Below, piece after piece: positions 20,793-28,643 of a stretch of DNA of 64,000 nt (within the stretch, counting starts at the first letter, position 1; every line of letters begins with the position of its first letter). Location: assembly GCF_000153125.2 (NCBI RefSeq), contig NZ_CM002299.1:3761338-3825337 (forward strand). The letters run 5' to 3'. The position numbers and the translations under genes are program-made. The notes below the pieces were generated by a model. That model searched no databases. It saw only the letters and a program-made list of their open reading frames with translations, and was not told the origin of the DNA. The stretch comes from Congregibacter litoralis KT71. Lineage in GTDB: Bacteria > Pseudomonadota > Gammaproteobacteria > Pseudomonadales > Halieaceae.

Positions 20793-21572
20793 ATGCCCAC
20801 AAGCGATAACACGCTCACCGCCAAAGTCGCTCTGATCACGGGGGCGGCGTCAGGCATTGGTGAAGCCAGTGCCCGAAAAATGGCCGCCGCCGGTGCCTCC
20901 CTAGTACTCACCGATATCAATCATAGCGCGGTAGCGGCGCTTGCTGATGAGCTAGGTCGTGAAGGCACACAGGCAGCGGCGCTGCAGCACGACGTGACGC
21001 AGCCAGGGGACTGGGAACGAGCCGTAGCGCTGGCCGTCGACACCTTCGGCGGCCTGGATATTCTCGTGAACAACGCAGGCATTGCCGGCGATAACACGGA
21101 CTTGATGAATCTGGATCTCGAGAACTGGCACAGCGTGCTCTCGGTGAATCTCGACGGGGTTTTCCTGGGCCTCCGCTATTCCGGTCCGGCCCTTGAACGA
21201 CGGGGCGGCGGATCGGTGATCAACATCAGTTCGATTCTCGGCAAGGTCGGGTTTCCCGGAGCAGCTCCCTATTGCGCCTCCAAAGGGGCCGTCACCCTGC
21301 TCAGCAAATCCGCCGCCCTGGAGTGGGCGCCCCTCAAGATTCGCGTGAACTCCGTGCACCCCGGCTTTGTGGAGACGCCGCTGGTTCGGGACGCATTGGC
21401 CGAGCGAGAAGACGGCGCCGAAATGGCGGAGCTACTGGTCGCCGCCCACCCCATAGGCCGCCTGGGTCTGGCGACGGAGATCGCCAACGCCGTGACGTTT
21501 CTTGCCTCCGATGAAGCTAGCTTTATGACCGGCTCAGAGTTGGTTATCGACGGCGGTTACACCGCGCAGTAG
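20793..21572 (+). CDS. SDR family NAD(P)-dependent oxidoreductase
   Basis: A 259-aa classical short-chain dehydrogenase from the ATG at 20793. The dinucleotide motif TGAASGIG spans 16-23, NNAG spans 93-96, and the catalytic Ser-Tyr-Lys is S146 or S147, Y160 and K164 (PYCASKGAV). D41 after the second strand suggests NAD rather than NADP preference. The end DGGYTAQ is usual. The substrate cannot be deduced; hydroxysteroid, 3-oxoacyl and polyol dehydrogenases share these features. It is divergent from the lipase operon. Confidence 0.9.
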   Translation: MPTSDNTLTAKVALITGAASGIGEASARKMAAAGASLVLTDINHSAVAALADELGREGTQAAALQHDVTQPGDWERAVALAVDTFGGLDILVNNAGIAGDNTDLMNLDLENWHSVLSVNLDGVFLGLRYSGPALERRGGGSVINISSILGKVGFPGAAPYCASKGAVTLLSKSAALEWAPLKIRVNSVHPGFVETPLVRDALAEREDGAEMAELLVAAHPIGRLGLATEIANAVTFLASDEASFMTGSELVIDGGYTAQ

Positions 21573-21583
21573 GCGGCGCTCTC

Positions 21584-22717
21584 CTAAGGCGTCACTCCCA
21601 GCTTTTTGGCGATAAGGGGTAAATGCTGGCGGCCGATAAAAATCTCGTCATCCAAGAGCACCACCACCCCGGGCATGGCCGGGCGCAGGACCTGCTCCGG
21701 ACACTCGGCCTCAAGGGGTATACCCGCCGCTCGCAGCATCTCGCTGATCAGATCCCCATAATTTGTCTGCCCTTGATCAAGAACGCCGTAGCGACGCTCA
21801 TTGGCAGCCACCGCGGCGCGCCGGAAGCGCTGATGCATGGCGCTCCGTGAATGATCCTCGTCCGGCAGGACAGCGCTGCCTGACTTGCGGGGCGGAATCC
21901 GCACCCAACTGACGGCGCCCTGATAACCCTTCAGAAGCGCTCTCAACTGCGGCACGGCCCGCACACTATCCAGCGAGTCATCGACACCAACAACGACACG
22001 CCCGGGGGTGGACCCGTCTATGCTCATTGTCTCCGGCACTACATTGGCGATATCCGGCGCATCGCCCCGGCGGCCTTCCAGATGCCAGCGTACCCGGGGC
22101 AAATGTTCCCGACCAAAATAGCACTCGCCATCGACAACATAGCTGGGCACGCCGTAGATGCCCGCGGCAAAAGCCGCGTGCTGGAAGTCGGCATTCATCG
22201 CCAATCCCTCATCGTGAGCCCAGCGCAAAAACGCCTGTCCATCGAGCTCGCAGTCATCGAGTACCTCCTTGATGACATCTTCTCTTTCCAGGTCGAGGTC
22301 GCGCACCCAGAACGGTGGGTACACCCGGTTAATGAATCGCGCCGTCGCCTCAAAGGAGAGTGACCTTGTCCATAGCATCGCAGCGGAAACCAGATTGGTG
22401 TCCCAGATTTTTTCCGTGCCGCGTATCCGCAGCCCGTACAGGCTCCCATAGCGACGACAGTCGTAATACGCGTATTTCACACCGGACCACTGTTCGGGGC
22501 TCCGCTGCGCCTCGACGACCTCGCCGCTTTTCCCCAGCCGGGCACTCCCCAGATAACTGGGAATATCCAGTACAAAAGGCCGCCAGTCGAACTGCAGCCC
22601 CAGGGCTTGTTCGAGCTGCCGCGTGGGCTCCACCGCCAGGTAGGCGTAGGGGCTTTTGAAGTCGATATAGACGATGGCGGGAGCATCAGATACCAGAGGA
22701 GACAGCTGCATAGACAT
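21584..22717 (-). CDS. tandem DsbA/2-hydroxychromene-2-carboxylate isomerase-like protein
   Basis: From the ATG at 22717 the protein has 377 aa, nearly twice the ~200 aa of HCCA isomerases. Residues 14-225 form one complete thioredoxin-fold unit: IVYIDFKSPYAYLAVEPT at the start, where DsbA has CxxC, and YGVPSYVVDGECYFGREHLP at the end. A second, shorter unit follows from about residue 240 (RVVVGVDDSLDSVRAVPQL ... GVVVLLDDEIFIGRQHLP). Both ends align by eye, so this looks like an internal duplication with a reduced helical insert. The first unit probably keeps activity (glutathione-dependent isomerase or related); the second may be structural. Confidence 0.75.
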   Translation of the reverse strand: MSMQLSPLVSDAPAIVYIDFKSPYAYLAVEPTRQLEQALGLQFDWRPFVLDIPSYLGSARLGKSGEVVEAQRSPEQWSGVKYAYYDCRRYGSLYGLRIRGTEKIWDTNLVSAAMLWTRSLSFEATARFINRVYPPFWVRDLDLEREDVIKEVLDDCELDGQAFLRWAHDEGLAMNADFQHAAFAAGIYGVPSYVVDGECYFGREHLPRVRWHLEGRRGDAPDIANVVPETMSIDGSTPGRVVVGVDDSLDSVRAVPQLRALLKGYQGAVSWVRIPPRKSGSAVLPDEDHSRSAMHQRFRRAAVAANERRYGVLDQGQTNYGDLISEMLRAAGIPLEAECPEQVLRPAMPGVVVLLDDEIFIGRQHLPLIAKKLGVTP

Positions 22718-22900
22718 GATCCTTAGGAGCGGTTCCCACCGCGCCAATACCGTCGAGTGAAGTCTGACCGCAGTATATCTACCGAATATCGAAGATAGGG
22801 ATTCATCTGCTAGAGTTGATTTTTGGGCACAATGCCCTGACCAGCAACAACGCTGACACAACAGAGAAAGCCACCGCCGTGGCGCAGCCGGGAGCACACC

Positions 22901-23800
22901 ATGCGCTGGAAAGGTAACCGACGCAGCGACAATATCGATGACCGCAGGAGCCGCCGGATTGTGAGATCCACGGGCACGCGATCCTCCATGGTGCCGCTGA
23001 TTCTCCAGCTTACCCGCAGTCGCGGCGGCTGGGCGATTATCGTCATCGCAGCGGGGTTGATGTTTTTCACCGGCACGGACCTGACGTCCCTGTTGGGGCT
23101 CGCAGAGCGTCAGCCGGCCCAGGCCACGACCGCGCCGGTGCAGCAATCGGAGGAGGAGGCCGAAACCGTCGAGTTCATGGCCACAGTGCTCGCCGATACG
23201 GAAGACACCTGGGCTGCACTCCTCGCGGATGGACCCACGGCTTACGAAGAGCCCAAACTCGTGCTGTACCGCGACTCTACGCGCTCAGCCTGCGGCCTGG
23301 GGCAAAGCGCCATGGGACCCTTTTACTGCCCGGCTGACCAGAAGATTTATCTGGATCTGTCATTCTTTGAACAACTGAGTCGTCGCTACGGCGCCCCGGG
23401 CGATTTCGCCCAGGCCTATGTTCTGGCGCATGAAGTCGGCCATCACGTGCAGACGCTGTTGGGGATCAGTGCCCGCAATCAGGCGGCGCGCCAAAGTGCC
23501 ACCGAAGTTGAGGCGAATCGCCTCAGCGTCCGGCAGGAGTTACAGGCCGATTGCTTTGCGGGCCTCTGGGCTCATAAAGCGGACGAGGCGCGACAAATTC
23601 TTGAGAGCGGTGATATTGAGGAAGCCCTCGCCGCCGCGACAGCCATTGGCGATGACACCCTGCAGCGCCAGGCTCAGGGTCGCGTGACGCCGGACTCCTT
23701 TACTCACGGAAGCGCCGAGCAACGCCTGCGCTGGTTTACCGTAGGGCTGGAAAGAGGCTCCCTGGAAAGCTGCAATACCTTTGCAGCGACGGCGTTGTAA
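22901..23800 (+). CDS. YpfJ-family neutral zinc metallopeptidase
   Basis: A 299-aa membrane-anchored protein of the zinc_peptidase (YpfJ) family. The N-terminus MRWKGNRRSDNIDDRRS is the family signature, followed by one membrane segment at 44-66. The zinc motif HEVGHHVQ starts at residue 177, and an ELQADCFAG block provides the third ligand downstream. Two cysteine pairs (CGLGQSAMGPFYC) suit a periplasmic location. Physiological substrates are unknown. Confidence 0.9.
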   Translation: MRWKGNRRSDNIDDRRSRRIVRSTGTRSSMVPLILQLTRSRGGWAIIVIAAGLMFFTGTDLTSLLGLAERQPAQATTAPVQQSEEEAETVEFMATVLADTEDTWAALLADGPTAYEEPKLVLYRDSTRSACGLGQSAMGPFYCPADQKIYLDLSFFEQLSRRYGAPGDFAQAYVLAHEVGHHVQTLLGISARNQAARQSATEVEANRLSVRQELQADCFAGLWAHKADEARQILESGDIEEALAAATAIGDDTLQRQAQGRVTPDSFTHGSAEQRLRWFTVGLERGSLESCNTFAATAL

Positions 23801-23852
23801 ATTGTTGAACTGAGTGAACCTAGAGTCGCGTCGCAGCTAAAACTGCTCAGCC

Positions 23853-24248
23853 TCAAGCGAACACGCGATCTATCAGCGCTGTATCCATATATTCGCGGAC
23901 GCTGACAATCTTCCCTCCGCGCACCGTAAACACCTGAGCATAGCTGTTGTTGTACTCAACACCGGACCTGGTGCGAGCTGCTCCGCGGCTCAGAACAACG
24001 GCCTGCTCACCATCGGCAATCACCGATTCCACCTCGGAGTGAATGCCATCCTCCAAAGCACCAAAAAGCGGGGCAAGAAGATCCTCCGTGATCGCTTTGA
24101 GACCCACGAAGTCGCCAGAAAATTTCGTTGAACCAATGTTGGTCCACACGGCATCCTCGGCAAAAAGAGCCATGGCACCCTCCACGTTTCCGCTCCCCGC
24201 CAGGGAGAGCCAATGCTGCACAAGCTGTCGCGTTTCTTCAGTTTTCAT
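23853..24248 (-). CDS. SnoaL/NTF2-like protein
   Basis: A 131-aa NTF2-like fold protein from the ATG at 24248 (AGAAAGAG ribosome site). Family features are the helix RQLVQHWLSLAGSGNVEGAMALF, the FAEDAVWTNIGSTKFSG turn and the final strand pair VFTVRGGKIVSVREYMDT. SnoaL-like proteins range from polyketide cyclases to ketosteroid isomerase-like enzymes, and no substrate can be assigned. Convergent with the metallopeptidase. Confidence 0.8.
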   Translation of the reverse strand: MKTEETRQLVQHWLSLAGSGNVEGAMALFAEDAVWTNIGSTKFSGDFVGLKAITEDLLAPLFGALEDGIHSEVESVIADGEQAVVLSRGAARTRSGVEYNNSYAQVFTVRGGKIVSVREYMDTALIDRVFA

Positions 24249-24360
24249 ACTCTTTCTAAACCCGCTCTCAAGCATGCACTCGCTAGCATAGCCCAATTGA
24301 AGCGTGTCGCCTTATAAAGCTGGTAGTGCTATGGCGATGTTATTTGGGCCACGAGCCCGA

Positions 24361-24963
24361 CTAAGCAAGTACCAGCGATACGGCGATAAAAAGCATCAGC
24401 AGGCCGATGAGCCCGTCCAGGATTTTCCAGGCGATGGGTCGCTGAAAAAGCGGTCCGAGAAATCGGGCCCCGAAACCCAGACTAAAAAAGAACACAAATG
24501 ACGCCGTGATCGCGCCTATCCCGAATTGCACTCGTGCTGCGTCCTCGTATTGCACTGACACAGCGCCCAACAGCACCACGGTATCCAGATAAACATGGGG
24601 ATTCAGCCAGGTAAAAGCCAGACAGGTGAGTAGGGTCTTCCACAGTGCCGCCGGAATCTCGCCCTCGGGTTCGAGGGCATGACTGGTGCCAAACGCCGAG
24701 TAAAAGCTCTTGCCCCCATAGATCGCCAGAAAGAGCGCACCACCATAGCGAGCGGCAGTCTCAATCTCAGGATAGGCCGCTATGGCGGCGCCGTATCCGG
24801 CAATTCCCGCGAAAATAAGCACCGCATCGGACAGGGCGCAGACTAAGCAAACCCAGAATACGTAATGTTTTTTTAGACCCTGCTTAAGTACAAAGGCATT
24901 TTGAGCACCAATCGCAACGATGAGCGACAGGCTGAGAAAAAAACCTGAAAGACCTGAGTCCAT
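24361..24963 (-). CDS. LysE/ArgO family amino-acid exporter
   Basis: A 200-aa inner-membrane protein with about six hydrophobic segments. The LysE signature is near the N-terminus (SLIVAIGAQNAFVLKQGLKKHY) and the central WLNPHVYLDTVVLLG motif is typical of ArgO/LysE, which export arginine or lysine. No LysR-type regulator lies next to it, unlike many lysE loci, so control is unclear. Confidence 0.88.
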   Translation of the reverse strand: MDSGLSGFFLSLSLIVAIGAQNAFVLKQGLKKHYVFWVCLVCALSDAVLIFAGIAGYGAAIAAYPEIETAARYGGALFLAIYGGKSFYSAFGTSHALEPEGEIPAALWKTLLTCLAFTWLNPHVYLDTVVLLGAVSVQYEDAARVQFGIGAITASFVFFFSLGFGARFLGPLFQRPIAWKILDGLIGLLMLFIAVSLVLA

Positions 24964-25275
24964 CTTTAAACCTTTCGACCGGCGGGCAGTGCATCAAATT
25001 TTGTTGTTACTACGCTTTTTAGCCGAGGCGAACTCCCGAAATATGTCCTCATAAAGCATCCCAAATTCGTGAAACTGCGCTGTCGTGGTACGACGGCCGC
25101 AGCTTCGGTTTGAAGCACTGCGACATGTCCATGGCGTGAAGGTTAAAGCCGGCTTCCCGAAACCAAAAAGCGATCAGTGATCATGGATCAAAAGCAGCCT
25201 TTCAACAACTGGTTCCTTGACTTAGATGGCAGGTGAAGGTGAACTCCGACATCTACCAAAGGCGAGTCGATAACA
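24964..25275. other. 312-bp intergenic region with no recognised element
   Basis: This gap separates the divergent lysE-like and GDT1-like genes. I see no coding frame with a ribosome site, no convincing hairpin terminator, and no yybP-ykoY manganese-riboswitch-like motif ahead of the GDT1 gene, although I looked for one. It presumably holds the two promoters. Confidence 0.5.
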
Positions 25276-25548
25276 ATGGATTGGAAAGTTTTCGGTACCG
25301 TATTCGTCGCAATATTCCTTGCGGAACTTGGCGATAAAACTCAACTGGCAACGATGCTCTTCGCGGCCGACGATAAAGCCAGCAAGTGGTTGGTCTTCGC
25401 GGCCGCGTCCCTTGCACTGGTGGCGTGTTCAGCCATAGGGGTGTTGGCCGGGTCTCTGGTCGGCGCGTACATTAATGAGCGCTATCTTCACTATGTTGCC
25501 GGCTTCGGCTTCATAGCCGTGGGGGCGTTTACACTCTATAACGCCTGA
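25276..25548 (+). CDS. half-size TMEM165/GDT1 family (UPF0016) transporter
   Basis: A 90-aa membrane protein with three hydrophobic segments. The ELGDKTQLA motif at residues 17-25 is the cation-binding E-x-G-D-[KR]-[TS] signature of GDT1 proteins, which move Mn2+ or Ca2+. Most bacterial and eukaryotic members have two such motifs in a ~200-aa chain; this gene carries only one. It must therefore act as an oligomer or with a second half encoded elsewhere. A second half is not found next to it. Confidence 0.85.
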   Translation: MDWKVFGTVFVAIFLAELGDKTQLATMLFAADDKASKWLVFAAASLALVACSAIGVLAGSLVGAYINERYLHYVAGFGFIAVGAFTLYNA

Positions 25549-25623
25549 TCCAGTGCAGGAAACTCCTACCGATGGCACGGGTAAGCAACTGCGCCGAAGA
25601 ACTATGTCTCGCGACGCGCTGAC

Positions 25624-26577
25624 TCAGTGGTCAAGACATCGGTGTACTTCAACCGTTGCATGCACGATTTCCATCTGGGCCGGGATCAGAGATTTGTAGT
25701 GCTCTGGTGATCGGGGTTCATCACTGACGATGGCAATCTCTGCGGCGAAGATCCCATGACCAATGCTCCACAGGTGAAGATCTGTCACGCGATCAGAGCT
25801 GCCGTGCTCAATGGCTGCGCGCAACACGTTCACTTTGCGGTCATCCGCCTGACTATCGAGCAAAACCTTACTGGCCTCGCGGATAAGACCGAAAGACCAA
25901 CGGGTAACTAACGCTGCCCCCACGATACCCATGAGCGGATCGAGCCAGGACGCCCCCATGTATTTGCCGGCGAGCAAAGCTACGATCGCCAAAATGGAGG
26001 TCAGGGCATCCGCCAGCACATGAAGATAGGCACCGCGTAAATTGTGATCATGCCCTTTTTCATGGGCGTGGTCGTGCGTGTGCGTGTGCGTGTGGTCGTG
26101 AGAATGACCGTGCTCATGGGGCGTTGACAGTAATACCCAGGCGCTGAAACCGTTTACGACAAGCCCGATCGTCGCAACCATGATCGCCTGATCAAACACG
26201 ATAGCCACAGGATCTATCAGTCGACCCGTGCTCTCTATGACCATGGTCAAGGCAAAACCCAGGAGTAAAATTGCGCTGGCAAATCCTGCGAGGCTGTTGA
26301 TCTTGCCGACCCCAAAAGCAAAGCGCCGATCCGACGCCAGCCGCCGGGATATCACGTAAGCAAAAACCGAGATACCCAACGCGACCGTGTGTGACGCCAT
26401 GTGAAGCCCATCGGCTAACAGCGCCATTGATCCGGAGATCAGGCCGGTGCTGATTTCCACCACCATCATGGCTGCCGTCAGCAAAACGATCAGGAGCGTG
26501 CGCTTTTCACCCTCGCGCTGCTGATCCTGACCAAACACATGATCATGGGTCCATTTCTCCAACTGGTGTGTGTGCAT
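25624..26577 (-). CDS. CDF-family divalent cation exporter, DmeF-like
   Basis: A cation diffusion facilitator of 317 aa from the ATG at 26577. Six hydrophobic segments lie between residues 27 and 212. Metal-site motifs are LLADGLHMASHTV in TM2 and YLHVLADALTS in TM5. A very His-rich loop (about residues 154-178, HGHSHDHTHTHTHDHAHEKGHDH) links TM4 and TM5. The N-terminal MHTHQLEKWTHDHVF resembles DmeF, a Co2+/Ni2+ exporter. The C-terminal cytosolic dimer domain includes VTDLHLWSIGHG. No metal-responsive regulator is adjacent. Confidence 0.9.
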   Translation of the reverse strand: MHTHQLEKWTHDHVFGQDQQREGEKRTLLIVLLTAAMMVVEISTGLISGSMALLADGLHMASHTVALGISVFAYVISRRLASDRRFAFGVGKINSLAGFASAILLLGFALTMVIESTGRLIDPVAIVFDQAIMVATIGLVVNGFSAWVLLSTPHEHGHSHDHTHTHTHDHAHEKGHDHNLRGAYLHVLADALTSILAIVALLAGKYMGASWLDPLMGIVGAALVTRWSFGLIREASKVLLDSQADDRKVNVLRAAIEHGSSDRVTDLHLWSIGHGIFAAEIAIVSDEPRSPEHYKSLIPAQMEIVHATVEVHRCLDH

Positions 26578-26705
26578 AGTGAGCGCTCTCGACAATTCTT
26601 CGTAGGAACAATTAAAAAAGCCGCAAGCTAGGTCGTCACAAGATTTCCGTCAAGCGATGGCGGTATACATACCACAGCGCGATCAGCACAGCTTAAGGGG
26701 CGCCT

Positions 26706-27896
26706 TCAAAGATGCTGACCACAACACCATCCCGATGCCCAGGCCCATTGAAAATTGTAGCCACCCAGCCAACCGGTGACGTCCAGGGCCTCACCGATAG
26801 CGAACATGCCGGGCACACGTTTCAGCTCAAAGGTTTTTGAGGACACTTCGTCTGTATCGATACCACCCAGCGTAACCTCGGCGGTGCGATAGCCCTCACT
26901 GCCACCGGGCATAAAGGACCAGTCGTTCAAACGCTCGCCGATGGCCCTGAGCTCCGGCGGCGAAAAGCTGCCGATCTTCTGGTCATCAAACCAGGTGCCG
27001 AACATCAGATCGACCAGACGGTTGGGGAGCTGTGTCTTGAGCACCGTCATCAGCCGCTGCTGAGGATTCCTCTCCCGCGCATCAAGCAACCATGCGCCGG
27101 CGTCACAATCAGGGAGGAGGTTGATATCCACCGTCAGACCCTCGCGCCAGAAGGACGATATCTGCAGGATGGCGGGGCCGCTCAGGCCTCTATGGGTAAA
27201 CAATAGGTTCTCTCGAAAGCTATGCCCCTGGCAGCTTGCAATCACCTCCGTGGATATACCCGACAGCGATCCGTATCGGGATTTGTCACTGGAGTTCCAG
27301 GTGAGGGGCACCAGAGCGGCTCGTGGCGGGTTCAGTTTCAACCCCAGCTCTTTTGCCGTGCGAAAGGCCAGATCGCTGGCAATCTTTGGCATGGATAAAC
27401 CACCTGCGGCAATAACCACCTTGGTCCCGCGGTATTGCCGCTCGTCAGTGGCCACCACAAAACTCTGAGACTCCTTTGGGCTGATGGATTGCACCGCCTG
27501 GCGCAGGCGAATCTCAACGCCCGCATAGGAACACTGCTCCAAAAGCATCGCGACAATGTCCTTGGCACTATGATCACAAAACAGCTGCCCCAGCTTTTTT
27601 TCGTGATAGTCGATGCCGGCAGTCTCCACCATCTGAATAAAATCCGCCGGCGAAAATCGCTTCATGGCAGAGATACAGAAATTGGGATTCTGCGACAGAT
27701 AATGCTCCCGGGGATCGGCAAAAACGTTGGTGAAGTTGCAACGCCCCCCGCCGGATACCAGAATTTTTAATCCGACCTTGGGGCCCTGCTCCAACACCAG
27801 CACGCGCAGACCACGATAACCCGCGCTGATGGCGCACATGAGACCACTGGCGCCACCACCTACAATGATGACGTCATAGTTTGATGGACTACTCAT
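26706..27896 (-). CDS. BaiN/HI0933-like NAD(P)/FAD-dependent oxidoreductase
   Basis: A 396-aa flavoprotein of the HI0933/YhiN family. The FAD Rossmann motif VIIVGGGASGLM is at the N-terminus, then VSGGGRCNFTN, a family signature, and the closing FAD-contact block WLGGYNFQWAWASGW. Family members are rarely characterised; BaiN from gut clostridia acts on bile-acid intermediates, which need not apply here. It overlaps the DUF1415 gene by eight bases, so they form one transcript. Confidence 0.88.
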   Translation of the reverse strand: MSSPSNYDVIIVGGGASGLMCAISAGYRGLRVLVLEQGPKVGLKILVSGGGRCNFTNVFADPREHYLSQNPNFCISAMKRFSPADFIQMVETAGIDYHEKKLGQLFCDHSAKDIVAMLLEQCSYAGVEIRLRQAVQSISPKESQSFVVATDERQYRGTKVVIAAGGLSMPKIASDLAFRTAKELGLKLNPPRAALVPLTWNSSDKSRYGSLSGISTEVIASCQGHSFRENLLFTHRGLSGPAILQISSFWREGLTVDINLLPDCDAGAWLLDARERNPQQRLMTVLKTQLPNRLVDLMFGTWFDDQKIGSFSPPELRAIGERLNDWSFMPGGSEGYRTAEVTLGGIDTDEVSSKTFELKRVPGMFAIGEALDVTGWLGGYNFQWAWASGWCCGQHL

Positions 27897-28431
27897 GGCG
27901 ACAGCGCTCCCACAGGTCGCGAAGTCTGTCTGCGCCTACATCATTGAGAGTGCGGATGTTGTCCTCGGGCACACGGTCGATATCGGGATGGCCGGCAACG
28001 GCCCGCGCCACGCTGTCCTCCCGAAGCAAGTGCAGCATTGGATAGGGTGAGCGATTCGAGTAATTCTCAGCGTCAGTGGCCGCGGTACCGGCAAACTGAT
28101 AGTCGGGATGAAAACTGGCGATCTGATAAATCCCTTCCAGTTTCATGGTCTTGAGCAGGGCATCACAGCGACCCAGAAAATCGTTGAAAAGATAGAAATC
28201 ACCGAGCACCTGCGGATGCACGATAAAGAGGGTCTCAATCTCCGGGCAATCCTCCAGCCGCTGAAGCTCCCTCACCAAAGCCTGCAGCAGTGCGTCCTCA
28301 TCGGTCGCATCGCAGAGGGTAAAGGTCACGCTACCCCGATTTAGCTCGCGCCTCGCAAAGGGACACAGGTTGTACTGCACCACGACCTCCTCGATCCAGC
28401 GGCGGCAGGCGCTTAAAGCATGATCCTTCAG
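27889..28431 (-). CDS. DUF1415 family protein, probable CTG start
   Basis: The protein contains the DUF1415 hallmarks YNLCPFARRELNRGSV, FHPDYQFAGT and NRSPYPMLHLLRE. The function of the family is unknown. The first standard start codon in frame is GTG at 28383, but coding similarity extends upstream (LSACRRWIEEVVVQYNLCPFA), matching the ~20 residues other members have before NLCPFA. No ATG, GTG or TTG lies between there and the stop at 28468-28470. A CTG at 28431 stands 8 nt after an AGGGAG Shine-Dalgarno and would restore a full-length N-terminus (180 aa), so CTG is proposed. Confidence 0.75.
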   Translation of the reverse strand: MKDHALSACRRWIEEVVVQYNLCPFARRELNRGSVTFTLCDATDEDALLQALVRELQRLEDCPEIETLFIVHPQVLGDFYLFNDFLGRCDALLKTMKLEGIYQIASFHPDYQFAGTAATDAENYSNRSPYPMLHLLREDSVARAVAGHPDIDRVPEDNIRTLNDVGADRLRDLWERCRHE

Positions 28432-28533
28432 ACGAATAGCTCCCTTGCGGTAATCCCGACCTGTGCGTCAAAACCCCCGGGGACACACAAGCCGTGGCGA
28501 AACTTAGACATACGAACTCAGGCGCACTATAAA

Positions 28534-28553
28534 TACTGTATAAATATACAGTA
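28534..28553. promoter_or_regulatory. LexA (SOS) box upstream of dnaE2
   Basis: TACTGTATAAATATACAGTA, identical over 20 bp to the imuB box, lies 90 bp before the dnaE2 ATG and about 100 bp from the proposed CTG start of the divergent DUF1415 gene. It could affect both promoters, but its role at dnaE2 is the expected one. Confidence 0.95.
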
Positions 28554-28643
28554 CACTGGCCGGCCGAAAAATTACGGAGCAAGGAGCCACGACCCGCCCC
28601 CTGACTGCCTCCTTAAACACGAGCGAGCAAGCTGCTACGAACC

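Noticed and set aside
24964..25275. Possible manganese riboswitch (yybP-ykoY) ahead of the GDT1 gene
   Set aside because: The conserved yybP-ykoY sequence blocks were not found in this gap.
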